DNA of 64,000 nucleotides from Gamsiella multidivaricata (taxonomy: Eukaryota; Mortierellomycota; Mortierellomycetes; Mortierellales; Mortierellaceae), in NCBI RefSeq assembly GCF_025024155.1, contig NW_026251729.1:1-64000 (forward strand), given 5' to 3'. The notes beneath the pieces were generated by a model. That model was not told the origin of the DNA. It saw nothing but the letters and a program-made list of their open reading frames with translations, and did no database searches. The position numbers were made by a program, and so were the translations under genes. This document shows positions 20,135 to 30,646 of the stretch, piece after piece. Each line of letters opens with the position of its first letter. Within the stretch, counting starts at the first letter, position 1.

Positions 20135-20809
20135 CTAGGCAGTGGTAACCCAAAAAAGATCGTCCTGTCGCTTGGCCAGGGAACCAGACCGCTTCAGGCT
20201 TTTATAGTCACGGGTCCAACTCTGGAGGAGCTCACGACGCTTCTGCAGCAGAGCATCCAACTGTGAGCAGAACAAGGTCCGCTTCTCGACCAACTCCTCC
20301 TTTGATGGCGATACGGGCGAGGGCGAGGGCGAGGGCGAGGGCGAGGATTCGAGCTGGTTCAGCTGCTGTGTGATGGTGGCGAGTTGTTCCTCAATCGACT
20401 TTTTCTCCTTGTCCAGGACATCCAGGTCTGTATCGATTCTCCGGCCGCTCACGGGGGACATGAGAGGAGACATGAGAGGGGCCCCGGTACTGGGGGTTGT
20501 GGGCACGGACTTGAGGGGGGACGATGGTCCGTCAACCTCGGGATCAGAGCTCGAGGACTCTCCGTGGTGCTGGAGGACGGTGGGATCGACGATGACATTG
20601 ATCGCTTGACGTTCCTTGAGCTTGTTCTTGTTGGCGAGGTAAGCCTTGAGGGTATTGCTTCTGCGAAGCCCTCCTGATCCGGATTTAGTGGATGCAGCTG
20701 TGGTGGTACTGTCGGTGGTGCTGTCGGTGTTGGCAGTGGGGGCGCTGGAGGAGTCCATTGTTAGTTCGTAGGAGGGGCTTGTAGTATGAGAGAGGACGTT
20801 CATGGCCAT
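20135..20809 (-). CDS. uncharacterised 224-residue protein with coiled coil
   Basis: Single exon from ATG 20809 (MAMNVLS). The first 75 residues are Ser/Thr-rich and disordered, followed by a basic block (NTLKAYLANKNKLKERQ), a Ser/Pro linker with repeated SPLMSP motifs, a predicted coiled coil (DVLDKEKKSIEEQLATITQQ, about residues 130-155), a (SP)n run encoded by a hexanucleotide repeat at about 20316-20343, and a second helical, basic C-terminal segment ending DLFWVTTA. The repeated SP dipeptides suggest proline-directed phosphorylation. I do not recognise a named family. The long polypyrimidine leader and TATA box argue for a real gene. Confidence 0.7.
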   Translation of the reverse strand: MAMNVLSHTTSPSYELTMDSSSAPTANTDSTTDSTTTAASTKSGSGGLRRSNTLKAYLANKNKLKERQAINVIVDPTVLQHHGESSSSDPEVDGPSSPLKSVPTTPSTGAPLMSPLMSPVSGRRIDTDLDVLDKEKKSIEEQLATITQQLNQLESSPSPSPSPSPVSPSKEELVEKRTLFCSQLDALLQKRRELLQSWTRDYKSLKRSGSLAKRQDDLFWVTTA

Positions 20810-20923
20810 GGCTTGTCTGTGTTGACTGGGTTGACTGGCTGATTGGTTTGGGCAGAGAGGGCGAGAGCGAGGGTGGAGAAGAAGAAAGGAAAGAAGAAAG
20901 AGAGGGAAAACACGAGCCAATGA

Positions 20924-20931
20924 ATTTTATA
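20924..20931 (-). promoter_or_regulatory. TATA box of the 224-residue protein gene
   Basis: TATAAAAT on the minus strand, about 115 nt upstream of the ATG at 20809, followed by a CT-rich leader. Confidence 0.55.
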
Positions 20932-22855
20932 GAGACACGGCTAAAACGGTCCTAGGCGCAAAGAGGTCGTGTGCACGTTTCCTTTTTCGTGAGAACTGCA
21001 GGAGGAGTGAGAATAAGAAAGGAAGCACAAAGAGCGCGAGAGCAGAGCAATGCAGAACAGAGCGATGATAACGAGCCGAAGGAAAAGATAATAAATAGGA
21101 AATAAGGAATAAGAATAAAAGAATAAAATACAGAAACTGAGCAAACAGGGGGGGAGGGATACGAAGGAAGGAAGGCGCACTGGAGGGCAGAAAGACGAGG
21201 GAAAGCGGCCACAGCACATCACATCACATCCCAATCCCACCGTATCGTCTCCCTCCCCCCCTTCCCCCCTCTTCCCTCCCCTTTTCCTTCTGGCATGCCA
21301 TGGCCGCCTGACCAAGACAGTGGAGACCAGCGGGGAGGGAGCGCATTCAGGCCAGAAAAGATGTAGCGGAATGCTCTTACCTTCTTTACTCGCTTTCACT
21401 TTTGCGCCCATGTGGGCTGTCGATTGGCCCACAGTGAAACTTATTTCCCCCGCATCTGTCCATTTTAACCTACTTCTGCAAGGGGCGCCAATGGGCGCTC
21501 GGGGCTGGCACACGACCACAGGCACCACAGGCACCACAGGCACCACCAACACTGCGAACCCAAATCCTGAATGCATGCATGCATGCTGGAGCAGCCGGCA
21601 TGACTGCCCTTTCTTTTTTATAGCCTGCTCTCATCAAAGCTGTACATGCTAACCACTGCAGGCAGGGCAGGCGAAGTCTTTGACGAGTAAAGCGAGCGAG
21701 CTCAGCAAACACACGCATATCTTTTTCTGTCCCATTGCATGACATCCTTTCTTTAGCACAAAGTTCAGTCTTTTTTTTTTTTTTTTTTTTTTTTTTTTGG
21801 GCTTACTCCTTTGCACTAAGATCGCTTTTTTCTAGTGTCAGCAGACTGATAAGGAAATATAAGACAAGACCGCATCCAGCCTTGACCATGTCCTGGACCG
21901 ATGGATTCATTTTCGGCAACCTGAAAGAGAACGGAGAGGAGAAGAGAGGAGGAGGAGGGGGGGAAAGGAGGAGGTTCTCTTTTGTGGCAACTCTTCAAAC
22001 GATTCATACATGGAAATAGTGCAGCCCATGTTAGATCGTGCAATCAAGCGTGTACTGCCTACACTGTACCGAGAGTTGCGCCAGTCCTTTTTACATGTAC
22101 GCAGTCTACGTACCCTGGATACGATTTTTCGCAAATGCACATAAATGCAAGAATGTCCAGGACATATACCGCTTAGGAAAGAAAAAAAGCTGAAGAGTGC
22201 GCACGATCCAGAAGTACATGAACATGTACGACCCAATCCAATAGCATGGGCTGCATTTCGTAGTAAAATGAGGTATCTTTGCCGACGTTATGTAACAGCT
22301 TTACCGCGTAGTCCAGCTGGTACTCAGTTAAATTGCCATTTACTGTGGGTCATCAAGAGGCGGCGTGAAACGCATGGACAATTCCTTGCGCCCAAGTCCA
22401 TCCCCCCACTCCTCGACCCTGTCTATGTGATGCAGGGCATTTCGGTCTCACGGGATCCATTCTGTTTGGAGGGAAAATATAATTTTATTGGGTTAGATTG
22501 GTCGCATATATTTTATGTATCTTCAGTCTACGGGCATATATGAGGAGATAATTGCAATTCCCGAAATTGCGATCCATAACACCACACAGATGAGTAGAAA
22601 CAGCGGCAAAAGGCTGACTTTTTGCTTAGTCTTCCCTAGCTTGCTAGTCTAGCCTCGGTCTAGAGGATACGCTCCCCTCCCTGACCTTGGTAATCAGCCG
22701 CAGTGGGTGGAGTATTGCAATACGACGCTAATTGTTTACCAAGGAACAGAATGCCAGCCCAGCATGCCTTCCTTTTCATCCCCCGCTAACGCTGACTTAG
22801 ACGCGTTCGATCTAGCAGCAACCAGGTTGAAAAGTGCCAAGAATCTCGGAAACCG

Positions 22856-22863
22856 TATAAATA
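22856..22863 (+). promoter_or_regulatory. TATA box of LPMO copy 2
   Basis: TATAAATA lies about 95 nt before the ATG at 22958. Confidence 0.6.
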
Positions 22864-22957
22864 TCCCTTCTACCATGCTCTCCCACCAACAATATCAACA
22901 ACAACAACCGTGGCATCCCAAACCACCTCCTCTCCCCTTCAGACTCTTCTCTACAAC

Positions 22958-23641
22958 ATGCAGTTCAAGCGCTCTATCACCTCCTTTGCTCTGGGCCTCA
23001 TCGCCTTGATCGCCCTGGCTTCCGTCACCCAGGCTCACGTCGGCCTCCAGCGCCCCTGCGTCCGTGGAAGCACTCTCGCCGGCTGCCCTGCTGCCTCAAA
23101 TGGCCAATACATGGACTATGACCTCAACTCCCCGATCGGAGTCCACGACAGCCAGAACGCACCCCTGTGCAAGCAGACCATCGCATCTGCCACCCGCACC
23201 ACCGTCCAGGCTGGTAAGAACCTCAAGACCGAGTACTCTATCGGCGCTGCCCACGGAGGTGGACACTGTCAGTGGGCTCTGTCGTACGACAACGGCAAGA
23301 CCTGGGTTGTGCTCAAGACCCTGATCCGCAGCTGTCTCCAGAACGTCAACGGACCCTACTCTGTCAACGTCCCAATCCCTAAGAACGCACCCAACGGCAA
23401 GGCCACCTTCATGTGGCTCTGGAACAACGCCATCGGTAACCGTGAGCTGTACTCCAACTGCGCGGACATCACGATCAAGGGCGGTGTCAACGGCGGAAGC
23501 TTGAAGGGTGTTGCTCCCTTGATTGCCAACTATGGTGCATCGAGCCTTTTGATCCCCGAGTTCGGAGGGGCTGGACAGAACGACATGGCCTCGGCGTTCA
23601 AGAAGCGCAAGGCCATTACCGTCACCGGACCCAAGAAGTAA
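22958..23641 (+). CDS. secreted AA11-like LPMO, copy 2
   Basis: Single exon, 227 residues. ATG 22958 was chosen over an upstream in-frame ATG at 22910 because it starts exactly at a canonical signal peptide (residues 1-26, ending SVTQA) and leaves His27 at the mature N-terminus. H99 (AAHGGGHCQW) and Y165 (RELYSNC) complete the copper site, with an additional H103. From about residue 83 to the stop, nucleotide identity to copy 3 is almost complete (six differences by hand count over about 440 nt), whereas signal peptides, leaders and 3' flanks are unrelated. It ends in a basic KKRKAITVTGPKK tail. Confidence 0.88.
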   Translation: MQFKRSITSFALGLIALIALASVTQAHVGLQRPCVRGSTLAGCPAASNGQYMDYDLNSPIGVHDSQNAPLCKQTIASATRTTVQAGKNLKTEYSIGAAHGGGHCQWALSYDNGKTWVVLKTLIRSCLQNVNGPYSVNVPIPKNAPNGKATFMWLWNNAIGNRELYSNCADITIKGGVNGGSLKGVAPLIANYGASSLLIPEFGGAGQNDMASAFKKRKAITVTGPKK

Positions 23642-24338
23642 AAAAAAAAAAAAAAAAGTCTTTCTGATACCCCCTATCCACTTACAACAGCACCAAAAAA
23701 AAAAAAGGAACAAAAAAACTACTCCACTTTCCCCCTCATGTAAAAAGAATAGGAAAAGCATATTTCTAGCGCAGACGCTTTCCACTCAATAAAATCTGCA
23801 TAGGCTGCTATGGTCAGCATACATTACGTTTTATTTTGCTTTATTTTTTTTTTTCCCTCCATTTTCTAAGAGTTCTTTGCTTATATGAAGATATGAAGAT
23901 ATGCTATTGGACCATAAAAAATTCAGTAACATGAAACCAAAAATGTTCATGATCTTTGTTACTTTCTCATAATCCTTAGTCGATTATGCAAATGCATCCC
24001 CCCCCCCCTCCTTCCCTCCACATTATCTCCTCCTCTGCTAAAACGACGAAACGAAACGAACGAGTCTACCCATGGCCATGCGTTTCAAGGTGAATCTGTG
24101 GTGTATCAGAAAAATAATTTATTGGTTTTTTAGACCCTACCCCCTGTCTTTTGTTGCTTACACGCTTGTGGGGGGGGGGAAATGAAATAACAAAGACTAT
24201 GAAAGATAAACTAGTTGAACCAGCAACTCTTTTTTTTTTTTTTTTTTTTTTTTTTTCTCTAACCTTATCAAGAGGGAAGGAGAAAGTCGGATAAATAAAT
24301 TCAAAGCAACGGATTTTTTTTTTCCACCTTCCCCCTGT
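23642..24338. other. convergent spacer between LPMO copies 2 and 4
   Basis: Contains A and T runs (23640-23657, 24230-24256) and a C10-type run near 24000. No gene. Confidence 0.6.
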
Positions 24339-25405
24339 TTAGATGCACCAAGTGGGCTTAATGACCTCGGTCTCGGTCCTGGTCACGACGCGGGTGGTGG
24401 TGGTGAGTGAGCAAGTGGCCCAGGCAGTATTACTGGTGGTGGTGGTGGTGGTAGGGATAGGGATGACCTGGGTAGTCGTGGTAGTAGCCTCGGACGCACC
24501 GTTTCCGCTAGGAACGCTGATGGTGATTGGTTTGCGCTTAGCGAACTCTCCGCTGCCATCGTTGCCATGGACAAACTCGGCGATAAATACACTCGAAGGA
24601 CCTATTTAGTTCCATTGCCAAAAAAAAAAAAAAAAAAAAAAGGAATGCATAGATTTGGTAAGCGTTCTTTTCAGGGTCTAACTAAACACAAACAAAACCC
24701 TCAGACGGTGTAAAAATCTGTGCTTTACCATAGTTGGCGATCAGGGGTTCGACACCAGAGATGGATCCACCGTTGGAACCCTTGATTTCAATGTCGGCGC
24801 AGCTGGAGTACAGCTCACGGTTACCGACGGCATTGTTCCAGAGCCACATGAAGGTCGCCTTGCCCGAGGGGGCATTGCTAGGGATCTGAACAGGGAGGGT
24901 GTAGCTCTGGCCGCCGGTCTGGCCCTTGAAGCACTCGCCGAGCAAGGTCTTGATGACGACATAGGTCTTGCCGTTGTCGTAGGACAGAGCCCATTGGCAG
25001 TGTCCGCCTCCGTGGGCAGCGCCGATGGAGTAGCCGGTGTTGATCGTCTCACCAGCCTTGTAGACGGTACGCTGGGTGTAGGGGACGGTGTGCTGGAAGA
25101 CAGAAGGGATGGGATATATTGATTAGTTATGAGAAATTTTAAAAAAAATCGACGCGTTTTTTTTTTTTATAATCGAATCCGTTGAGAATAAGACAGGCGC
25201 TCACCTTGCAGAGGGGGAACTTCTGTGAATCATGGGTGCCGATGGGAGAGTTGGTATCGTAGTCGATCGACTGACCAGGTGGGGGAGCAGGGCATCCAGC
25301 CCTGGAATGGTAGCGGCCGCAGGGGTTGCTCATACTAATGTGGGCCTGGACGGTCATGGACAAGCAGGCCAGGATAGCTGCAACGAAGGAGGTTTTCATC
25401 AACAT
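24339..25405 (-). CDS. secreted AA11-like LPMO, copy 4, with introns and Thr-rich tail
   Basis: Exons 25405-25205, 25092-24729 and 24601-24339 (phases 0 and 1) give 275 residues. The signal peptide is residues 1-21 (ending MTVQA), leaving His22. H94 and H98 lie in AAHGGGHCQW and Tyr162 in RELYSSC. The N-terminal block (HISMSNPCGRY) resembles classical chitin-active LPMOs more than the other copies. Exon 3 encodes a unique C-terminus: a GNDGSGEFAKRKPITISV strand, then a Thr-rich linker and a Cys-containing end (TWCI) that could be O-glycosylated or wall-associated. It is the only family member here with introns; the second intron contains a 22-nt homopolymer. It is the likely ancestral form. 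Confidence 0.85.
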
Positions 25406-25561
25406 TTTTGTTTTAATTCAAAAAGAGAAGGGGAGAGGTAAAGGAAGGAGGGTTGTAGTGTGCGTGGTTTTTTGGGGGGCAGTAGCTTTTGGAGTGAAGA
25501 GAGAGAGAAGATCCGGAGACTGATGATGAGAGATATGAAAAGAACGACAAGGACATCGTTG

Positions 25562-25569
25562 TATTTATA
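25562..25569 (-). promoter_or_regulatory. TATA box of LPMO copy 4
   Basis: TATAAATA on the minus strand about 157 nt upstream of the ATG at 25405. Confidence 0.5.
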
Positions 25570-27317
25570 CGCGATCGCTGTAGAGAAACGTTTGTCCGAA
25601 GCGATCATGGTTGTTGTTATTGTTGCTGTAGTTATTTTCTGAGGTATGCAAGCATGGTGAGAACAGGGAGCAGACGACTAATTGAGATAGGGTTGTAGGC
25701 TGCAATCAAGCCCTTGGGAAATGACAGCATCAAATGATATGAAAGAGAAACTTGGCTTTGGGCATGTTAATCAAGATCGATATTATCAAATGTACTGACC
25801 AGATTGCCTAGACGGACCATTCCAGTAAACTACCATGTCTCCATCGACCCTGCAGCATGTATATGTTCAGTTTGGCGAAACAGCTAGCCTGTAATTCAAA
25901 AAAGAAAATATCGGTGGGAGGGAAATGTTTGCCGATGGTACGTTACAAAGAATGGGGCCATCGGCGATAACAGTAAAAAAACTACACCAACAATAAAGAA
26001 CTCCCCGAGTGAACCAGTCAAGGAGGACACGCGTTTTTTTTTTTTTTTTGTGGGACGACCCTGGTCACCACTTCCTGCAAAGGACTATCGATCTGCGCGT
26101 GTCGGCGTACTGCAGGCGTCCGCATGACATGAACATGTTACGCTGCTGCAGGCATGTTACCCTCTGTTGTCCGTGTGCTACTTTGTCCTTTGTGCCATCC
26201 CCACCCACGGAGGACGAATCAGCAGCTTCTGATTAAAGAAGAAGAGGACAGGGCGATAGTCGGTAACTTTCGTCATCTATCTACTTGCGCTATCTGCCTA
26301 GAATGTTCCTTGGGGACAATCGATAACTATGTGAGCCATCAGCATAATCAGGGTTTGATCTCACAAATGTATGAAAACGTGGTATAGTCTGCCAATGCGG
26401 GATAAATGTTTCTATCGTCTTGACCGAGGGCAAAGGGCAGAGGGCAAAGGGCAATTACCGAGGAAATAATTGGGGTCATTAGAGGAGTTTAAAAAAAGTC
26501 CCTCTCCACGCCTTTGGGTCACCAAGGCCTGCGGCGATCTGATTTCTTAGCGCCCGCGTAGACTTGCAGCAGCGGGCAAAGTCGTTACATATTACATATG
26601 CCCAGGTGTGTGACATAACGTTGGCTGAAATTGCAATCAAACCCTAAACCGCGTAGTGGCCCTCTGAAACAGAGCAGAAATCTTTCCCGCCGAAAAAGCC
26701 TCGGGGAAAACAGTGATGCATCCATGTTCCTGTGCATGTAGACTCCTATACCATGCACGGCATACAGCATTTCCCATCGGTTTGACCTAATAGGCTAAGG
26801 CGGGGCTGTATCCAAAGTACTGCACATCACGATCCCCCCCCCTCCTCACCCGCCCCAGAGGATTTTCGACGAGCCCCCTCTGCTGTTGCATTATTATGGT
26901 TCATAGAAGGTTATTACTTGTGCGAAACATGGTTTCTAGATCTGGAATGGACTGATAATTAGGGTGTGGATTCGTCAGGAACATGTCTCAGATAATGAAA
27001 CAAACGTTGCTGGGACCTGAATGCACGGCCTCCATCGGGTACCTGGCAACAATGCCTCCACCTGCGTCCCGGGTATCGGTTGGAGGGGAGGGGGGGAAGT
27101 TCCTGCGCCTCCAACGAGATATGCCAGGGATGTTCTCTTCGATCGTATAATTTACCTGGGAACTAGGCCGGTACAGAACGAGGAAGTACCTCCCGGATAA
27201 TTGAACACAAAGAAAAAAATAATTAATGAAATAAGCCATTAATGGCAATAAAGTCTGCCGACAATGAGCAACACAACCGAACAAAGAGCGAGTACTCGAT
27301 TGACGATACCCAGAGCC

Positions 27318-27318
<1 letters not shown>

Positions 27319-27345
<27 letters not shown>
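27319..27345. repeat. (GA)n microsatellite
   Basis: About 13 GA units, roughly 300 nt upstream of LPMO copy 3. Confidence 0.9.
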
Positions 27346-27351
<6 letters not shown>

Positions 27352-27475
27352 CGAAAAAGGAAGATGGTGCTCATTCCGGGGCAGCAGGACCAAAGGAGCG
27401 GGTAAATAAAAAGTAAATGAGGAAGAGAGAGAGAGCGCGGCCTCAACGTCTATAAAACCTTAAGGCTCCTCAGGA

Positions 27476-27482
27476 TATATAA
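27476..27482 (+). promoter_or_regulatory. TATA box of LPMO copy 3
   Basis: TATATAA about 175 nt before the ATG at 27651; a second candidate, TATAAAA, lies at 27451-27457. A strongly CT-rich leader follows. Confidence 0.5.
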
Positions 27483-27650
27483 CCCACCGTACCTCTCCCC
27501 CTCCTTGTCTTTTTTTTTGCTTCATTATCCTCCTTCACACCAATCCACTCCACTCCACTTCACCTCCCTTCACTGACCGGTTATTGCAACCACTCCATCT
27601 CTTCTTAACGACTCTCTTCCCCCCCTTATACCCCCTCCCACATTCCAAAC

Positions 27651-28334
27651 ATGCTCTTCAAGACCTCCATCCTCGCCGTGGTTGCCGCCTGCTTGACCAT
27701 CCTCTCCGTCGCCCCCTCCACCGAGGCCCACGTCGGCCTCTTGCGCCCCTGCGCCCGTGGAAGCCCTCGCGCTGGCTGCCCTGCTGCCTCAAAAGGCCAG
27801 CACATTGACTATGACCTCAACTCCCCGATCGGAGTCCACACTAGCAAGAACGCACCCCTGTGCAAGCAAACCGTCGCATCTGCCACCCGCACCACCGTCC
27901 AGGCTGGTAAGAACATCAAGACCGAGTACTCTATCGGCGCTGCCCACGGAGGTGGACACTGTCAGTGGGCTCTGTCGTACGACAACGGCAAGACCTGGGT
28001 TGTGCTCAAGACCCTGATCCGCAGCTGTCTCCAGAACGTCAGCGGATCCTACTCTGTCAACGTCCCAATCCCTAAGAACGCACCCAACGGCAAGGCCACC
28101 TTCATGTGGCTCTGGAACAACGCCATCGGTAACCGTGAGCTGTACTCCAACTGCGCGGACATCACGATCAAGGGCGGTGTCAACGGCGGAAGCTTGAAGG
28201 GTGTTGCTCCCTTGATTGCCAACTATGGTGCATCGAGCCTTTTGATCCCCGAGTTCGGAGGGGCTGGACAGAACGACATGGCCTCGGCGTTCAAGAAGCG
28301 CAAGGCCGTCACCGTCACCGGGCCCAAGAAGTAA
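27651..28334 (+). CDS. secreted AA11-like LPMO, copy 3
   Basis: Single exon, 227 residues. Signal peptide residues 1-26 (Ala/Val/Leu core, ending APSTEA) exposes His27. Second brace His H99, extra His H103 and axial Tyr Y165 are at the same positions as in copies 1 and 2. The mature N-terminal block (RPCARGSPRAGCP) matches copy 1 more than copy 2, while the C-terminal two thirds match copy 2 nearly base for base, so the gene looks mosaic. The tail is basic, ending TVTGPKK. Transcribed divergently from copy 4. Confidence 0.88.
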   Translation: MLFKTSILAVVAACLTILSVAPSTEAHVGLLRPCARGSPRAGCPAASKGQHIDYDLNSPIGVHTSKNAPLCKQTVASATRTTVQAGKNIKTEYSIGAAHGGGHCQWALSYDNGKTWVVLKTLIRSCLQNVSGSYSVNVPIPKNAPNGKATFMWLWNNAIGNRELYSNCADITIKGGVNGGSLKGVAPLIANYGASSLLIPEFGGAGQNDMASAFKKRKAVTVTGPKK

Positions 28335-28570
28335 AAATTACCGAGCAATGGCCAAATTTTTTTTTTCTTCGTGTACACTAGTCTTTCTTTTGAAAAAAAC
28401 GCAATAATAATAAAAAAAAAAATCCCCCAAAGAGGGCGGTCGCTGCTGGCCAGCATTACCCTTCAACTCCACTACAAAGAATCTTGATGAAGTAAGGGGC
28501 AAATTTATTGGGTGTGCTGAAAAATGCGGCTGTGCTTAGACTATGTGGCGGAATGTCTCGAACGTTGCTC

Positions 28571-29927
28571 TCAAATAGCCTTTGCCTCCTTCAGGCCCTG
28601 GATCCTACCCTCATCATATCCCAACACGGCCCTCAACACCTCGTCCGTATGCTGTCCGAGCAGCGGTGGAGGGCCCCTGATACTGGCCTTCGTATCCGAG
28701 TACTTCACAGGCGGGCCCGTCAACTTGATTTTCCCCGCTGTAGGGTGGTCAATCTCCTGGACCATGTCTCTAGCCAGCACTTGCGGGTGCTTAAATGTCT
28801 GCCCAATGTTGTTGATCGGCGCGAACGGCACGCCTTTGCCCTCCAGAGCCCTGATCCAAAACGCGTTGTTCTCAGACCTGAGTCGGTTCGTCAGGATCCT
28901 GATCAGCTCATCTCGGTTTGCGACGCGGTCGCGGTTGGTCTTGTAAAGAGGATTGTGGGCCAGGGAGTCGAGCTGCATCACCTTACACAGGGTACTGAAT
29001 TGTCCATCGTTGCCGGCACCGATCATGATGTGTGAATCTCGGGTCTGGATCACCTGGTATGGAACAATCGATGGGTGAGCTGTGCCCATACGCTTGGCCT
29101 CCTGACCGGCAATCAGGTATGAACTTCCGATATTGGCTAGAGTCGCGACTTGGGACTCGAGGAGAGAACAGTCCACGTGCTGTCCGCGGCCTGTTCGGTT
29201 CCGGGCAAACAGAGCGGCTAAGATACCCGCATGGGCGTAAAGTCCCGTTGTGAGATCTACATTGATGTATGAAAAAAGTGTTAAATGGTAACGCAGCAAA
29301 GGAGGGGGTGCTCGTCAATGCTGTATATTCAAGTGCATTGTGTACCAGTAACCGCTACTCCGACTTTGACTGGAGGGCCATGCTCTTCACCAGTGATGTA
29401 CATCAGTCCGGCTTCGGCCTCGATCATGACATCGTATCCAGGCCTGCCAGCATATGGTCCTGTCTGTCCATATCCTGCGTCATGCGAAAACACGGATGTA
29501 GTTTGGATCAACAACAAAGAATGTATATTTTCGTTCGTGTGAGGTCCAAGTGAGATAGAGCGCATAAGAAAAAAAGAAAGAAAAAAAGAAAGAAAAAAAA
29601 AAGGGAGCAGACACAATTACCTGTGATGGATGCATAAACAAGTCTAGGGTTGATAGCCCTCAAGGCTTTGTACCCAAGTCCCATCTTCGCCAGTTTACCG
29701 GGGATGTAATTCTCGACAAAGACATCGACCTCCTTCACCAGTTCGTGAATCAGTCTCTTACCGGCCTCGGACCGGATATTGACCGTGATCGATTTTTTGT
29801 TCCGGTTCACGCTCAGGAAATAGGCACTTTCGGTCGTGGAGCCATCCAAATTCGTCGCAAAGGGTGGACCCCACGCACGGGTGTCGTCCCCACCCTTGGG
29901 GTTCTCGACCTTGATGACCTCTGCACT

Positions 29928-29959
<32 letters not shown>

Positions 29960-30646
29960 CGGAAAACAGTTAAAAGATGTAAACCTTTTTTATATTCTTC
30001 TCTCTTTTATATCATACAAAAAGAAGCAAAAAAAAAAAAAAAAAAAAAAAAAGCACCAGACTGGCAACCTTACCCGAGATCGCCCAGTAGTTGTGTGCTA
30101 TAAGGTCCAGCTAGAGAAGATCCATAAAAGACAAAGGCAAAACAACATGTCATTGTGTGAATAATCGTGTTGAACCCGGCTGCATAGGGGCGACCCCTGA
30201 AATTTTTTTTTTTTACGAACAAGCACAACCCTAGGTCGTAAGTCCTCTAGTCCTAGTCCTAGTCAAACAGCAAAGAGAGCCAAAAAAAATAATTTTTTTC
30301 TCCTACCAAGGACGCGTGTCAGATCAAGAACACGGATTCCATGTAACGGGCCTGGCTCCGGTTCATCACCCCCACCATCGAGCTCTTTGTCCAAGGACTC
30401 GATCATCTTTCCGCTCTCGCGTTTCAGATCCCTCGCCTGCGTGTGAGCAGAGAACGCGCGTGTAAAGACGACGGCAGCGGCGGCCGATGGGGTGTCTGAT
30501 CTAGGACAGAGCGACGACGCACGGCGACCTGTATGTCTGAGAGTACCCCAAGCCATAGCCCGTACTGTTCGAGAGACCAAAGACCGTCTAGCGAGTCCTG
30601 AAGCGGTACCTTGGGCCAGGCCCGAAAAACGACGCGACTGATTCAT
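28571..30646 (-). CDS. class III CoA-transferase (CaiB/BaiF, SUGCT-like), mitochondrial
   Basis: Five exons: 30646-30307, 30110-30074 (37 nt), 29925-29621, 29474-29346 and 29256-28571, all phases consistent, 498 residues. Residues 1-75 are Arg/Ser/Ala-rich with no acidic residues in the first 30, a typical mitochondrial presequence. The family core begins with [11 protein letters not shown]; the microexon supplies [13 protein letters not shown]; the likely catalytic Asp (forms the aspartyl-CoA anhydride) is D271 at the exon 4-5 junction in [11 protein letters not shown]. Known members move CoA between dicarboxylic acids (human SUGCT uses succinyl-CoA and glutarate or hydroxymethylglutarate); the substrate here is not determined. 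Two introns contain long homopolymers. Length and motifs are otherwise normal. Confidence 0.9.
29926..30073 (-). other. intron with facing U and A homopolymers
   Basis: Of 148 nt, 25 (30028-30052) and 30 (29930-29959) are A or T homopolymers in opposite sense. In the transcript a U25 is followed by an A30 that ends four bases before the exon (CCAG acceptor). Confidence 0.85.

Larger units (their letters stand above)
20810..22957. other. 2.1-kb divergent spacer
   Basis: The left part (20830-21200) is purine-rich on the plus strand, the CT-rich leader and promoter of the minus-strand gene. A nine-base repeat (about AGGCACCAC) recurs at about 21520-21546, with alternating GCATGC near 21570-21590 and T28 at 21771-21798. 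A frame at 22145-22543 is open but shows no motif. No supported gene. Confidence 0.55.
25406..27650. other. 2.2-kb divergent promoter region between LPMO copies 4 and 3
   Basis: No coding sequence supported. Includes a T14 run (about 26036-26049), a short GGGCAAA/GGGCAGA repeat near 26430-26455 and (GA)n at 27319-27345. It separates two divergently transcribed LPMO genes and could carry shared regulatory elements. Confidence 0.55.

Noticed and set aside
21520..21546. Short regular repeat suggesting a CRISPR-like array
   Set aside because: Units are contiguous nine-base repeats with no spacers, in a eukaryotic context.
22145..22543. 132-codon plus-strand frame
   Set aside because: No recognisable motif, no start context or splice structure; left in the intergenic description.
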